Source: Mycobacterium sp. 3519A
GTDB taxonomy: Bacteria; Actinomycetota; Actinomycetes; Mycobacteriales; Mycobacteriaceae
DNA length: 64,000 bases
Direction: 5' to 3'
Assembly: GCF_900240945.1 (NCBI RefSeq)
Contig: NZ_OESG01000013.1
Span: 868,001-932,000, forward strand
Under the pieces are notes generated by a model, which searched no databases, had not been told where the DNA came from, and was given only the letters and a program-made list of their open reading frames with translations. The stretch's first letter is position 1, and the number at the start of each line of letters is the position of its first letter. Both the position numbers and the translations under genes were made by a program. Below, piece after piece: positions 10,701 to 19,462 of the stretch.

Positions 10701-11040
10701 CGTTCACGAAGCCGCAGTTGTTGCGCTCCGTGAAGCAATGGGCGACAGGGACTTTGATTCCGCGTGGGCCGAGGGGACGGGATTGTCGACCGGTGAGGTG
10801 ATCGCGTACATACAGCGCCGCCGTGGCGAACGGAAGCGGCCCGCAAGTGGCTGGGCGTCACTGACACCCGCCGAGCGGGACGTCGTCCGATTGGTCGGTG
10901 AAGGCCTCGCCAACAACGACATCGCCGCGAGGCTGTTCATCTCTCCGCGCACTGTGCAATCCCACCTCACCCACGTCTACACCAAACTAGGGCTCACTTC
11001 GCGCGTGCAACTGGCTCAGGAAGCGTCTCGGCATGACTGA
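7792..11040 (+). CDS. Adenylate/guanylate cyclase-NB-ARC-LuxR transcriptional regulator
   Basis: A cytosolic regulator of 1082 residues from the preferred GTG 7792 (GGAG 10 nt upstream; N-terminus SELPTGTVTLLLADIEGST). Domains in order: class III nucleotide cyclase (about 1-170), with metal Asp in LLADIEGST and GEGDSF and a nucleotide-binding NRAARL; NB-ARC ATPase (about 200-480), with Walker A GAGGIGKTRLA, Walker B MLLVLDNCEH and GVPLAIELAAAR; TPR-like helices; and a C-terminal LuxR helix-turn-helix (LTPAERDVVRLVGEGLANND onward). This is the Rv0386/Rv1358/Rv2488c family. In-frame ATGs at 7699, 7723 and 7735 are alternative starts. The inducer and targets are unknown. Confidence 0.92.
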   Translation: MSELPTGTVTLLLADIEGSTRLWQSEPEAMTAAIARLDHIMCDIVAIHHGIRPVEQGEGDSFVIAFARASDAVACALELQRAPLAPIRLRIGVHTGEVQLRDEGNYMGTTINRAARLRDLGHGGQTILTGVTEDLVADRLPADTWLIDLGLHQLRDFPRPERVVQLCHPDLRNEFSPLRVRQTIAPQHLPEQFTSFVGRQTDLDDLRGLLASTRLVTLTGAGGIGKTRLAIEMSSRLADEFDSGVWVDLAAITDPNLVPVAVIRALGLPDQKGNSTMDLLVRFIADRRMLLVLDNCEHLLDACAALVVAVQGGCTAVTIVATSREPIGVPGEVSWRVPSLSLTDEAIELFTDRARHVRPNFRITDENSAVVTEICRRLDGVPLAIELAAARVRVLSLTEIRDGLHDRFRLLTGGARTVVRRQQTLRASVDWSHALLTAPERVVFARLAVFMGGFDLDAAAAVACGGPVERFQVLDLLALLVDKSLVVAESTNSSTRYRLLETVRQYALDKLGESGDADDARTRHRDYYTAMAAALDAPAVSSHERRLEQVDSEIDNLRAAFAWSRENDDFESALQLASSLQALWVLRGRLREGLAWFDAVLTDQRAALADLNPAVRAAALADYAVLDAYTGATARLDQAREALAIAREVDDPALVARALTACCASAVYDPQVARSYFEETIGLVRSIGDAWRLSDVLGWQALGAIATGEPLAIRAPAEEGRAIAESIGDWTISRRCRWAVGIALLMAGEIDDAVAQLREVVAECDEAHDVVWRCSALFMLALTLAHHGEPIAARKAACAAIDDAADLPGFYSGLAHAALTASALAAGDVAAADEAIAAGWHLLAVQPNMMAIWNIFPAQAALARGDLTAARRQADHIVATTTGLHLSLALTTRAGLVLSQGDPDQADRDAHDALAIVAAVGANGGVPDNLDIHALIAVVAGRHREAARLYGAADGVRQRNAQVRFKIFDSVHEAAVVALREAMGDRDFDSAWAEGTGLSTGEVIAYIQRRRGERKRPASGWASLTPAERDVVRLVGEGLANNDIAARLFISPRTVQSHLTHVYTKLGLTSRVQLAQEASRHD

Positions 11041-11047
11041 CGACCGG

Positions 11048-12097
11048 TCACCCGGTCGGTCGCCAGAAGCCCTGAAAACCTTGGCCCGCGTTCGTCGTTC
11101 GGATCGGTGACAGCTGAACGGGATCGCCTGCCTCGATCATGGTCCCGTTCCCGACGATCATGGCGACGTGGCCGTCCCACACCGCCAGGTCGCCCGGCCG
11201 CAGCGAACCGCCGTCGACGGCCGCCCCGATGTCCTGTTCCTGCGCCAGCCGCGGGATGTCCAGGCCCGCTTCGTGATAGGCCCACTGCGTGAGTCCGCTG
11301 CAGTCCAGCCCGACGCCTGGCGCGGTGCCGCCCCACTGATACGGCACGCCGAGTTGCGTAAGCGCGTGCCGAACTGCGCTGGCCGCTACCGGGTTCGGCG
11401 CCATCGCGGTGCTGCCGTCGGGCAACCGGACCGCGAACCCGTCGCCGAACACCGCGGCATCCGGTAGCGGCGCCGGATGCGACGCGAGCTTGGCGAGCTC
11501 GCCGAAACCGCCCGACGATGTCGGCGGCGGCGCCGCCGTACCGGGCATAGGGCTCATCGGCGGGATGGACGGGCTGGCCATGCCCGCCGGCGTGGTCGCC
11601 GGCGCCGCCGAGGCCGGGCTGCTCAGTGTGGTCGCGTGCCCCCGCAACTCTGCGCGCAGTTCCTCGACCACCGCGACGGCCTCGGCGAGCGCCCGCTGCG
11701 CCTCGGCAAGCAGTTCTTTTTCCACTGCAGGCGAGTCGAGGTAGGGCTCCAGAGCAGCGGCCCGCGCCTCGAATCGCTCGACGATGTCCTCTAGCCGGTC
11801 GTTGGCACGGGCCACCGCCGCGCCCGCGGTCTGCGTGACCACGCTGAGCTGCTGCACCCTGTCGGCCAGCGCCTCGGTGGCGATGACCGTCGCCGCCGCG
11901 AACTGTGCCGCGGCGTCCGCGCCTGCGCCCGACCACGTCTGCCCGGCATGCAGCCACGCGCGGCCGGACGCCGACGCGATGTCGGTCAGCGACTCGTGCG
12001 CCGCGGCCAGCCCCAGATCGCCCGACCAGCCCGCGCCGATCAGCGACTGCACCTCACGGATGGGAGCCGTCAGCGCCAACACCAGTGCACTCGGCAT
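11048..12097 (-). CDS. NlpC/P60 peptidoglycan endopeptidase
   Basis: 349 residues from ATG 12097. The N-terminal 190 residues are Ala-rich helices resembling type VII secretion/WXG100-like substrates, with a coiled segment around 95-150. A Pro/Ala/Ser linker (about 190-215) precedes an NlpC/P60 cysteine peptidase (about 235-349), with Cys in [16 protein letters not shown], His in DGHVAMIVG and a third polar position near MIEAGDP. It would cleave peptide stems of cell-wall peptidoglycan. There is no Sec signal peptide, so export through a type VII system is plausible. Its start overlaps the stop of the upstream small gene by 1 nt. It resembles Rv0024-type P60 proteins. Confidence 0.88.
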   Translation of the reverse strand: MPSALVLALTAPIREVQSLIGAGWSGDLGLAAAHESLTDIASASGRAWLHAGQTWSGAGADAAAQFAAATVIATEALADRVQQLSVVTQTAGAAVARANDRLEDIVERFEARAAALEPYLDSPAVEKELLAEAQRALAEAVAVVEELRAELRGHATTLSSPASAAPATTPAGMASPSIPPMSPMPGTAAPPPTSSGGFGELAKLASHPAPLPDAAVFGDGFAVRLPDGSTAMAPNPVAASAVRHALTQLGVPYQWGGTAPGVGLDCSGLTQWAYHEAGLDIPRLAQEQDIGAAVDGGSLRPGDLAVWDGHVAMIVGNGTMIEAGDPVQLSPIRTTNAGQGFQGFWRPTG

Positions 12098-12396
12098 CAG
12101 TACACCCCGGACACTCGCGTCCCCGCCTGCGCGTCGGCGCTGTCGTAGGAGCCCGCCGCGTGGTGCGCTGTGCGACAGGCGGTCTCCATCCGGTCGGCCA
12201 ACGCCGTCACCGCCCGGGAAGCCTCGGTGGTGGCCTCGGTCAATGCGGCCAGGAACCGGGTGCCGACGGGCCCCAGCATCGTGTCCGACGCGGCGTTCGG
12301 TGTGGACGCCAGGGCGGCCGCGACCGCGGCGAGGTCCACCGCGTGGGCCGAGTTGGCTGAGCCGAAGGCGCGGACGGCATCGGTATCGGCGAACAT
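12097..12396 (-). CDS. Small helical type VII secretion-like protein
   Basis: A 99-residue, Ala/Thr-rich, mostly helical protein with no signal peptide. Size and composition resemble ESX-like/DUF2580 proteins, although no clear WXG turn is present. Its TGA overlaps the ATG of the NlpC/P60 gene (TGATG), so the two are translationally coupled and may be co-exported partners. It diverges from upp across 50 bp. The partner role is inferred from gene arrangement alone. Confidence 0.72.
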   Translation of the reverse strand: MFADTDAVRAFGSANSAHAVDLAAVAAALASTPNAASDTMLGPVGTRFLAALTEATTEASRAVTALADRMETACRTAHHAAGSYDSADAQAGTRVSGVY

Positions 12397-12446
12397 GCGT
12401 GTTAGGACGTCCGCGGCGGCGGTTCGGTTCCATTAGGGTTCCGCGC

Positions 12447-13070
12447 ATGGATGTGCGCCTCGTCGACCACCCCCTGGCCGCCGCGCGGCTGACCACCCTG
12501 CGCGACGAGCGCACCGACAACGCCGCGTTTCGCGCCGCGCTGCGCGACCTGACGCTGATGTTGGTGTACGAGGCGACGCGCGACGCCGCCTGCGACACCG
12601 TCCCGGTCCGCACACCACTGGCCGAAACCACCGGATGCCGACTGGCCAATCCGCCGCTGCTGGTGCCCGTGCTGCGCGCCGGGCTCGGCATGGTCGATCA
12701 GGCGCATGCGCTGATCCCGGAAGCGCGGGTCGGGTTCGTCGGAGTGGCCCGCGACGAGGAAACCCACCAACCCACACCGTATTTGGAGTCGCTGCCCGAC
12801 GACCTGAGCACCCAGCCGGTGATGGTGCTCGATCCGATGCTGGCGACGGGCGGTTCGATGGCGCACACGCTGCGCCTGCTGCAGTCCCGCAACGCGGTCG
12901 ACATCACGGCGCTCTGCGTCGTCTGCGCACCGGAAGGCATTGCGGCACTGGAGAAGGTGGCGCCGAACCTGCGGTTGTTCACCGCGACCATCGACGAGAA
13001 GCTCAACGACGTCGCCTACATCGTGCCGGGTCTCGGCGACGCGGGGGACCGCCAGTTCGGCCCGCGTTGA
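12447..13070 (+). CDS. upp: Uracil phosphoribosyltransferase
   Basis: 207 residues from ATG 12447 ([15 protein letters not shown], the standard UPRTase N-terminus). It makes UMP from uracil and PRPP in cytosolic pyrimidine salvage. The PRPP loop reads [12 protein letters not shown], the central core [13 protein letters not shown] is present, and the C-terminal uracil-binding segment [11 protein letters not shown] is intact. The length is normal for the family. It matches Rv3309c in position and converges on the next gene with no spacer. Confidence 0.97.
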   Translation: MDVRLVDHPLAAARLTTLRDERTDNAAFRAALRDLTLMLVYEATRDAACDTVPVRTPLAETTGCRLANPPLLVPVLRAGLGMVDQAHALIPEARVGFVGVARDEETHQPTPYLESLPDDLSTQPVMVLDPMLATGGSMAHTLRLLQSRNAVDITALCVVCAPEGIAALEKVAPNLRLFTATIDEKLNDVAYIVPGLGDAGDRQFGPR

Positions 13071-14042
13071 CTAGCCGTTGTCCTTGGACGAGATGCCGTT
13101 GAGCACCTTCTGCGCCTGACGGTCGACCAGGCCGGTGATGCCCTGCTGTGATGCGCCGAGAAGCAAGGCGTAACCCATCACGTGCGTCTCGTTCAAGGCG
13201 GTCAGCGTCGGGCCCGCGACGCCCGCCTTGATCATCAGCACTCCTGCGACCGCCGTCAGCGCACCCGCGGGAAGTTTGAGCAGCATCGTCGCCATCGGCA
13301 CCGAGTACGCGGTGGACGTACCCTGCATCCGTCGAAGTGCCAGCGCCCCAACCAGACTCGCGCTGACCAGACCCAGCAGCTCGATCACGAGAATGCTCGG
13401 AGCGCCTGCGCTCGTCATCGGATCCGACAGACCCCAACGCCCGCGTGACGCGAAATCGACGCACGCGACTGCGAGTGCGATCACCGCCAGCGCCAGCGTG
13501 CCGCCGAACAACAGATTGCGGAAGCTGCGCAACCGCATGTTCTCGCTGTCGGATGCGTCGTACACCGCCTTGACGCTGTGCACGATGGTCTCTCGGGCGT
13601 GGCTGTCCCAATCGGCTTGTGTGGCGAGTTCGCGCAGCGTGACGACGCGGGGGTGATCGCTGCCGAGCAGTTCCGCCCCGTCGGCCACGATGCCCGGCAG
13701 CTTCGCCCTGACCACTTGCGGTCTGGCGAAGCGGATCACCGCGGTGTCCACCGCGTGGATGCGAAACCAGGTGGCCTGGATGTCGATGCCGTTCCACATG
13801 CTTCGCAGCCGCGGCGCCGCATCGATGATCTGCAGTGCCTCGTCGAGTTGCCGTCGCGCCTCGCGACAATGACTGTCCGACTTCGGGCCCGTCTCCAACT
13901 CGTCGAGTTGTACCCGAAGGTCGGCCAGTCGGCTACGCGCCTGCTCCCGCCACACCGAATACGGCCTGGAATTCGTCGACTGATCCACCGCCGTGATCAC
14001 GCCGACGTGCGGGCGCTGCAGGGTCAGGGCGGGCATGGCCAT
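13071..14042 (-). CDS. Membrane hypothetical protein
   Basis: 323 residues from ATG 14042, which has GGAGG 5 nt upstream; GTG 14045 is an alternative. Residues 25-165 are soluble and charged, with a helical pattern. About four hydrophobic segments follow between 165 and 310 (one near LLFGGTLALAVIALAVACV). The C-terminus is short and polar. No enzyme motif is visible and I do not recognise the family. Its stop directly abuts the upp stop. Confidence 0.75.
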   Translation of the reverse strand: MAMPALTLQRPHVGVITAVDQSTNSRPYSVWREQARSRLADLRVQLDELETGPKSDSHCREARRQLDEALQIIDAAPRLRSMWNGIDIQATWFRIHAVDTAVIRFARPQVVRAKLPGIVADGAELLGSDHPRVVTLRELATQADWDSHARETIVHSVKAVYDASDSENMRLRSFRNLLFGGTLALAVIALAVACVDFASRGRWGLSDPMTSAGAPSILVIELLGLVSASLVGALALRRMQGTSTAYSVPMATMLLKLPAGALTAVAGVLMIKAGVAGPTLTALNETHVMGYALLLGASQQGITGLVDRQAQKVLNGISSKDNG

Positions 14043-14142
14043 CACTACCTCCCATGCGTGACGGATCGAGTATCTCCAGGCTGACTCGCCGCCGGGGGCT
14101 CTGCATGAGTAGTGAGGTACCTGCTTTTACCAGCACCGGGCC

Positions 14143-15792
14143 TCAGAACTGCGCAGCGATGGCCACCAGTTTGTCGCGAAGCTTCGCCGCCCTGGCGCGG
14201 GCACCCTTGAGGTCGGAGGAGTTTGCGCAGCGAACCTCGATGTAGGACTTGAGCTTCGGCTCGGTGCCCGAGGGCCGCACGACCACCCTGACCCAGTCCT
14301 GCTCATCGCCGCCGAAGAACACCAGCCCGTCGGTCGGCGGCCGCCACGCCTTCAGGTCCGTCACCGCCACCTCGAAGCCGGCCAGCCGATCGGGCGGCGT
14401 CGCGCGCAGTCTGGCCATCACCGCTTCCGCCTCGCCGACGTCTGCGACGTGTCGCGTCACCGCCGTCGTGGTGTGCACACCGTGCCTGCGCGCCAGGCCG
14501 TCCAGCGCATCGAGCACCGTGCGGCCGTCATCCCGCAGCGCGACAACCAGATCGCACACCATCACCGCAGCGCTGATGCCGTCCTTGTCGCGGACCGCAC
14601 CGGGATCGACACAGTGGCCGATCGCCTCTTCGTACGCGTAGACCAGCGTACTGCCCGGTCGGTCCACGTCGGCCCGGGCCAACCACTTGAATCCGGTCAG
14701 CGTCTCCACGTGCTTGGCACCGTGGTCCTCGGCGATGGCCGCCAACATGCGTGACGACACCACGGTGCTGGCCACCAATGTGGCCTCGGAGACCGGGCCG
14801 GGCTCGGTCTGCGTGAGGATGTAATCGCCGAGCAGCCAACCGGTTTCGTCACCGGAAAGCATTCGCCAGCCGTTCGGGGTCGGCACCCCGACGGCGCACC
14901 GGTCCGCGTCGGGGTCCAGCGCGATGGCGACTTCGGCGTCCACCTCGGCGGCGAGCCGCAACAGTGCGTCGACCGCGCCAGGCTCCTCCGGATTGGGCAA
15001 CGCGACGCTGGGGAAGTCCGGATCGGGCGCGAACTGGCTCTCGACCACATGGATGTCGGTGAACCCGGCCCGCACCAACGCGTCCATCGCGAACTCGCCA
15101 CCCACCCCGTGCAGCGGCGTCAGCGCGATCCGCACGTCGCCGTGGGTGAGCCGGTGCCGTCCCGCCCGCTCGATGTAGTGCTGAACCACATCGACGCCGG
15201 ACGGCTGAACCGGTTGGCGCGCGATCTCGTCGGCGGGCGGCGCGTCGGCGGCGGCCCGCTCGATGTGCTCGTCAATGGGCGGCACGATCGGAAACCCGCC
15301 CTCGAAGTAGACCTTGTAGCCGTTGTCGGACGGCGGGTTGTGCGACGCGGTGATCTGGATGCCCGCCGCCGCGCGGTTGTGCCGCACCGCGAACGCGAGG
15401 ACCGGCGTCGGCACCGCAACGAACATCAAGGTCACCGAAAAGCCCTCGGCGGCAAGCACTTCTGCGGCCGCCAAGGCGAAATCCTCCGACTTGTGCCGAG
15501 TGTCTCTGCCGACGATCACCGGTTTACCCGCCAGTCCCCGTTCCTTGAGCACCTTGGCGACCGCCCACGTGGTGCGCAGCACGACGGCCAGGTTCATCCC
15601 ATTCGGCCCGCCGCGCAGCGGGCCACGCAGACCCGCGGTGCCGAAGGTCAACGGCTTGGCGAACCGCTCGTCGAGTTCATCCTCGCTGAGCGCCGCCAGT
15701 TCCGCGGCGGTGTCCGGATCGGGGTCGTGCGAGATCCACTCCTGCGCAACCGAGGACGGCGCCATACTCGGCTGGTGCCGCGACGAAGTCAT
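14143..15792 (-). CDS. pmmB: Phosphomannomutase/phosphoglucomutase
   Basis: 549 residues of the alpha-D-phosphohexomutase superfamily, interconverting hexose-1- and hexose-6-phosphates in the cytosol. The four signature loops are present: phosphoserine loop TASHNPPSDNGYK, metal loop DPDADRCAVG, sugar loop EEAIG and phosphate-binding RPSGTEPKLK near the C-terminus. ATG 15792 overlaps the stop of the marR gene (ATGA), which supports this start; ATG 15765 (MAPSSVAQEW) is an alternative closer to the M. tuberculosis length. It corresponds to Rv3308, and co-transcription with marR is likely. Confidence 0.94.
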   Translation of the reverse strand: MTSSRHQPSMAPSSVAQEWISHDPDPDTAAELAALSEDELDERFAKPLTFGTAGLRGPLRGGPNGMNLAVVLRTTWAVAKVLKERGLAGKPVIVGRDTRHKSEDFALAAAEVLAAEGFSVTLMFVAVPTPVLAFAVRHNRAAAGIQITASHNPPSDNGYKVYFEGGFPIVPPIDEHIERAAADAPPADEIARQPVQPSGVDVVQHYIERAGRHRLTHGDVRIALTPLHGVGGEFAMDALVRAGFTDIHVVESQFAPDPDFPSVALPNPEEPGAVDALLRLAAEVDAEVAIALDPDADRCAVGVPTPNGWRMLSGDETGWLLGDYILTQTEPGPVSEATLVASTVVSSRMLAAIAEDHGAKHVETLTGFKWLARADVDRPGSTLVYAYEEAIGHCVDPGAVRDKDGISAAVMVCDLVVALRDDGRTVLDALDGLARRHGVHTTTAVTRHVADVGEAEAVMARLRATPPDRLAGFEVAVTDLKAWRPPTDGLVFFGGDEQDWVRVVVRPSGTEPKLKSYIEVRCANSSDLKGARARAAKLRDKLVAIAAQF

Positions 15793-16241
15793 GCGGTCAG
15801 TGTGCCCGCTTTCACGTCGCTGTATGCCAGCTTGCGGAGCACAGGCGCGACGAGCATCAGCAGGTCGAATTCCAGCGGTGTGAGGTTGTCGCGCATCGTC
15901 GCATGCAGCCAGGCATCCCGTTCCGCGCGGTCGGCATCCAGCAGCGCGACGCCGTCGTCGGTGAGTTCGATGAGCTGGCGGCGCCGGTCGTGCTCGTCGG
16001 GGCGGCGCGCGATCAGGTCGCGGCTGAGCAGTTCGTTGATGCTGTCGGTCAGTGACTGCACGCGGACATGCAATTGGTTCGCGAGCTCGGCGGGCGTGGT
16101 GACGCCGGCACGGCTGATCTCGCTGAGCAGCTCCATCTGGCTGAGCGTCAGGCCGTGGTCGAGCCGGTGCCTGCGCATCTGCCTGGCGACGGCCATCATC
16201 GATTCCCGCAGCTCGGTCGCCGGTGAATCTGTACGCGCCAT
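15789..16241 (-). CDS. MarR-family transcriptional regulator
   Basis: A 150-residue winged-helix regulator. The recognition region (LSQMELLSEISRAGVTTPAE, then QLHVRVQSLTDSINELLSR) and wing (RRPDEHDRRRQLIELTDDG) are typical. A longer frame reaches 16280, but ATG 16241 is preferred because a good promoter ends 6 nt before it (-35 GTGACA, 17-nt spacer, -10 TATAAC), implying a nearly leaderless mRNA. An 18-bp palindrome covers that -10 box, so autorepression is expected. It overlaps pmmB downstream and diverges from the AbrB-type gene. The ligand is unknown. Confidence 0.93.
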   Translation of the reverse strand: MARTDSPATELRESMMAVARQMRRHRLDHGLTLSQMELLSEISRAGVTTPAELANQLHVRVQSLTDSINELLSRDLIARRPDEHDRRRQLIELTDDGVALLDADRAERDAWLHATMRDNLTPLEFDLLMLVAPVLRKLAYSDVKAGTLTA

Positions 16242-16242
16242 A

Positions 16243-16260
16243 ACCAAGTTATACCTTGGT
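16243..16260. promoter_or_regulatory. MarR operator-like palindrome 1, over the marR -10 box
   Basis: The + strand reads ACCAAGTTATACCTTGGT: perfect 6-bp arms ACCAAG/CTTGGT around a 6-bp centre. On the minus strand it contains the marR -10 (TATAAC, 16253-16248), with -35 GTGACA at 16276-16271 and a 17-nt spacer. Such placement fits repression of marR by its own product. Confidence 0.7.
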
Positions 16261-16291
16261 AGTTGCTGACTGTCACGCACCTCACCGCATG

Positions 16292-16330
16292 TTGCAGTCG
16301 CGATTTACCAAGGGCATACTTGTAAACGAT
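16292..16330 (+). promoter_or_regulatory. Promoter of the AbrB-type gene with operator-like palindrome 2
   Basis: -35 TTGCAG (16292-16297), 17-nt spacer and -10 CATACT (16315-16320) place the transcript start about 4-7 nt before the ATG at 16331. A second copy of the palindrome, ACCAAGGGCATACTTGTA (16307-16324), lies over the -10. Ten of its twelve arm positions match site 1, so both divergent promoters are probably controlled by the same MarR protein. Confidence 0.65.
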
Positions 16331-17482
16331 ATGATGCGGATGCTCCGGTGGGCCTTGCTGATCGCGACCACAGTCGCGGTCACCTACCCGCTCACCCGCA
16401 TCGGTGTGCCGTCCGCCGCACTGTTCGCCGCCCTCGTCGTCGGGGTCGTGCTCGCGCTGACATCGCTGGCTCCTAGTCGGGTACCCCGTATTGCAGGCAT
16501 CGCCGCACAAGGCGTGCTCGGCGTCTACATAGGGACGATGGTCCATCAGGATGCTGTGGGCGCACTGGGCAAGGACTGGCCGGTCGTCCTCGCGATCGCC
16601 GTCGCCACCCTGCTGCTCAGCATCGTCGCGGGTGCGCTGCTCGGACTGCACCGCGACGTCACCCCGCTGACGGGATCGCTCGCGCTGGTGGCGGGCGGGG
16701 CGTCCGGTCTGGTCGCGATCGCCCGCGAACTCGGCGGCGACGACCGCGTCGTCTCCGTTGTGCAATACCTGCGCGTCGGCCTGGTGACGGCGTCGATGCC
16801 CGTCGTGGTGACCTTGATCTATCACGCGGACAGATCGCATGCGTCCGCCTCCGTCACGCAAAGCCGCACCGCCCCTTGGTATCTCAGCGTCGTCATGTTG
16901 ATCGCGCTCGTGCTTGTCGGCGCGACGGCCGGCAAGCTGATCCACCTGCCCGGCGCCGGTCTGCTCGGCCCGATGGCGCTGACCGTGGCGCTGGAGGTCA
17001 CCGGCTTCTCCTTCGGGTTGTCCGTGCCTGCGCTGCTGGTGCAGGCCGGTTACATGGTGATCGGCTGGCAGGCCGGGTTGGCGTTCACCAGGGAATCGCT
17101 GCGCGCGATCGGCCGGATGCTGCCCGCCGCGATCGGTCTGATCGTCGCGCTCGGCGTCGCGACGGCCGGACTGGGTGTGGTGTTGGCCCACTTCGCCAAG
17201 CTCACCCCGCTCGAGGGCTACCTCGCGACCAGCCCCGGTGGGGTGTACGCCGTGCTGGCGACCGCCGTCGAGACCGGATCCAACGTGACGTTCATCATCG
17301 CCGCGCAGGTGGTGCGCATCCTGCTGATGTTGTTCGCGGCGCCGTTGATGGCGCGCAGCGTGGTGTGGATCAGCAAGCGGCTGACCCGTCAGACCCGCGC
17401 GATCACCGCGCCGAGCAGAGAGCCCATCCGCGTCGCGGATCGACGGCCCGCCTCCAACACTTCGTCGTGGCTCAACGGCTGA
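16331..17482 (+). CDS. AbrB-family membrane protein (putative transporter)
   Basis: 383 residues from ATG 16331, with about ten hydrophobic segments in two similar halves. This is the duplicated membrane-AbrB family, often mislabelled ammonia monooxygenase or transcriptional regulator. The Gly-rich reentrant-like segments [17 protein letters not shown] and [16 protein letters not shown] occur at corresponding points of the two halves. A carrier function is probable but the substrate is unknown. Control by the divergent MarR is suggested by the twin palindromes. The last 94 bp overlap the opposing deoD gene. Confidence 0.86.
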   Translation: MMRMLRWALLIATTVAVTYPLTRIGVPSAALFAALVVGVVLALTSLAPSRVPRIAGIAAQGVLGVYIGTMVHQDAVGALGKDWPVVLAIAVATLLLSIVAGALLGLHRDVTPLTGSLALVAGGASGLVAIARELGGDDRVVSVVQYLRVGLVTASMPVVVTLIYHADRSHASASVTQSRTAPWYLSVVMLIALVLVGATAGKLIHLPGAGLLGPMALTVALEVTGFSFGLSVPALLVQAGYMVIGWQAGLAFTRESLRAIGRMLPAAIGLIVALGVATAGLGVVLAHFAKLTPLEGYLATSPGGVYAVLATAVETGSNVTFIIAAQVVRILLMLFAAPLMARSVVWISKRLTRQTRAITAPSREPIRVADRRPASNTSSWLNG

Positions 17483-18183
17483 CCGGTCATACCGGCCGCG
17501 AGGTTCGTCACCAGCGATACGCCGAGCACCCGCGCGCCCGCGGCGCGGGCGGCGATGGTCTCGTGCACGGTCGACATGCCGACCAGATCGGCGCCCAGCG
17601 TGCGCAGCATCCGGATCTCGGCGGGAGTCTCGTAGTTCGGGCCTGGCAGCGCGGCGTACACGCCCTCGGAAAGCGAGGGATCGATCTCGCGGGCCAGTGT
17701 CCGCAGCCGCGGCGCATAGGCGTCGACCATGTCGACGAAATGCGCGCCGACGAGTGGGGATCTGGCCGTCAGGTTGAGGTGATCGCTGATCAGCACCGGC
17801 TGCCCGACGGTGTAGTCGTCGCGCAGGCCGCCCGCGGCGTTGGTCAGCACCACGGTGTGCGCACCCGCCGCGCACGCCGTCCGGACGGGGTGCACGACGT
17901 GGCGCAGGTCGTGTCCCTCGTAGGCGTGGATGCGGCCGACGAACACCAGCACCCGGTGCTCGCCGATGTGTACCGACAGCAGCTGCCCGCCATGACCCTC
18001 GGCGGTCGGCGGGGTGAAGCCAGGCAACTCGGCCATCGGAACCACCGCCACCGGTTCACCCAGTTGCGCCGCGGCGGGGGCCCAGCCCGAGCCGAGGACG
18101 ACGGCGATGTCGTGGGTGCGGACGCCGGTGCGCTCGATGATCGCGGTCGCCGCTTGCTGCGCCGCCGCTTCCGGGCTCGTCAC
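17389..18183 (-). CDS. deoD: Purine nucleoside phosphorylase
   Basis: 264 residues of the trimeric PNP class, cleaving inosine and guanosine with phosphate. Motifs: phosphate-binding VVLGSGWAP near the N-terminus, [22 protein letters not shown], the base-site [27 protein letters not shown] and [13 protein letters not shown]. The frame extends to 18267, but GTG 18183 ([14 protein letters not shown]) gives the expected length and N-terminus. It corresponds to Rv3307. It overlaps the AbrB-type gene by 94 bp tail to tail and diverges from amiB1. Confidence 0.94.
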   Translation of the reverse strand: MTSPEAAAQQAATAIIERTGVRTHDIAVVLGSGWAPAAAQLGEPVAVVPMAELPGFTPPTAEGHGGQLLSVHIGEHRVLVFVGRIHAYEGHDLRHVVHPVRTACAAGAHTVVLTNAAGGLRDDYTVGQPVLISDHLNLTARSPLVGAHFVDMVDAYAPRLRTLAREIDPSLSEGVYAALPGPNYETPAEIRMLRTLGADLVGMSTVHETIAARAAGARVLGVSLVTNLAAGMTGQPLSHDEVLEAGRRSATRMGSLLGAVIARV

Positions 18184-18242
18184 GGTAGGGCAGCTTATAG
18201 CCGTCGGCCGGGCGGCCGTCGGGACAGTGAGATACTGCTGAG

Positions 18243-19424
18243 ATGCCCACCGCGACCGCGTCGACAAGCGTCGAAGACGCCGTCAACCGGCGCAGCGGCG
18301 ATCTGGTCGAACTGTCGCACTCGATTCACGCCGAACCCGAACTCGCGTTCGCCGAGTATCGCAGCTGCGCCAAGACGCAATCGCTGGTCGCCGAGCGCGG
18401 GTTCGCGGTCACCGGGGCCGTCGGCGGCCTGGACACCGCGTTTCGTGCCGACTACGGCAGCGGCCCGCTGGTGATCGGCATCTGCGCAGAGTACGACGCG
18501 CTGCCCGAAATCGGACATGCGTGCGGGCACAACATCATCGCCGCATCGGCTGTCGGCACCGCGCTGGCACTGGCCGACGTCGCCGACGACCTCGGCCTGA
18601 CAATCGCGTTGGTCGGAACGCCCGCCGAGGAGGCCGGCGGCGGAAAAGCGTTGCTGCTCAAGGCTGGAACGTTCGACGACATCGCGGTGACGGTGATGCT
18701 GCATCCCGGGCCCGTCGACATCGCCGCGGCGCGCTCGCTGGCACTGTCCGAGGTGACGGTGCGCTACGCAGGCCAGGAATCACACGCCGCCGTCGCGCCG
18801 TTCCTCGGTGTCAATGCCGCCGATGCGGTCACCGTCGCGCAGGTCGCGATCGGCCTGTTGCGCCAACATCTGGCTCCGGGGCAGATGGTGCACGGCATCG
18901 TCACCGACGGCGGGCAGGCGACCAATGTCATTCCGGCGCGTGCCGAACTGCGTTACACGATGCGCGCGGCCAACTCCGAGTCGCTGCGTGACCTCGAGGA
19001 CAAGATGGCCGGCTGCTTCGCGGCCGGTTCCGTCGGCACGGGTTGCACGCACACGGTGACCGAGACCGCGCCCGCCTATGCCGAGTTGGCGCCGGACGAG
19101 TGGCTGGCGTCGGTGTTCCGCGGCGAGATGGTCCGGTTGGGCCGCACTCCCGTTCCGGAAAGCGTCGAGGCCACGTTGCCGTTGGGCAGCACCGATATGG
19201 GCAACGTCACGCAGGTGATGCCGGGCATCCATCCGATCGTCGGCGTCGAGGCGGGCGGTGCGTCGATTCACCAGCCTGCATTCGCCGCCGCGGCGGCAGG
19301 GCCCAGCGCGGACAAGGCGGTCGTCGAGGGCGCGATCATGCTGGCCCGCACCGTCGTCAGCCTGGCCGAGACGCCAGCCGAGCGGGATCGGGTGCTCGAC
19401 CTGCAGGCGAGGAGGGCGTCATGA
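18243..19424 (+). CDS. amiB1: M20-family metallo-amidohydrolase
   Basis: 393 residues of the M20 peptidase/aminoacylase family. Metal-binding segments: [17 protein letters not shown] (Asp/His), [11 protein letters not shown] (the Glu pair), HPGPVD, and [13 protein letters not shown] near the C-terminus. The dimerisation domain occupies about residues 180-290. It would hydrolyse an N-acyl amino acid or p-aminobenzoyl-glutamate-like amide in the cytosol; the exact substrate is not evident. It matches Rv3306c. Its TGA overlaps the ATG of the mini-ORF that leads to amiA1. Confidence 0.92.
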   Translation: MPTATASTSVEDAVNRRSGDLVELSHSIHAEPELAFAEYRSCAKTQSLVAERGFAVTGAVGGLDTAFRADYGSGPLVIGICAEYDALPEIGHACGHNIIAASAVGTALALADVADDLGLTIALVGTPAEEAGGGKALLLKAGTFDDIAVTVMLHPGPVDIAAARSLALSEVTVRYAGQESHAAVAPFLGVNAADAVTVAQVAIGLLRQHLAPGQMVHGIVTDGGQATNVIPARAELRYTMRAANSESLRDLEDKMAGCFAAGSVGTGCTHTVTETAPAYAELAPDEWLASVFRGEMVRLGRTPVPESVEATLPLGSTDMGNVTQVMPGIHPIVGVEAGGASIHQPAFAAAAAGPSADKAVVEGAIMLARTVVSLAETPAERDRVLDLQARRAS

Positions 19425-19462
19425 GCCTCTGCGAGCGAGTAGCGGAGGCGGATCGCGCATGA
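19421..19462 (+). other. Coupling mini-ORF (MIRU-like) between amiB1 and amiA1
   Basis: A 13-codon [16 protein letters not shown]. Its ATG overlaps the amiB1 stop as ATGA and its TGA overlaps the amiA1 start as ATGA. The 11-nt string CATGAGCCTCT occurs at both ends (19420 and 19458), so the segment behaves like a 38-bp insert that duplicated the junction while keeping translational coupling. This mimics MIRU elements of mycobacteria. Whether the peptide is made or has any role is unknown. Confidence 0.65.

Noticed and set aside
16196..17875. 559-codon minus-strand ORF
   Set aside because: It spans the marR promoter, the AbrB-type gene and the deoD end, and is Arg/Asp/Gln-rich; not coding.
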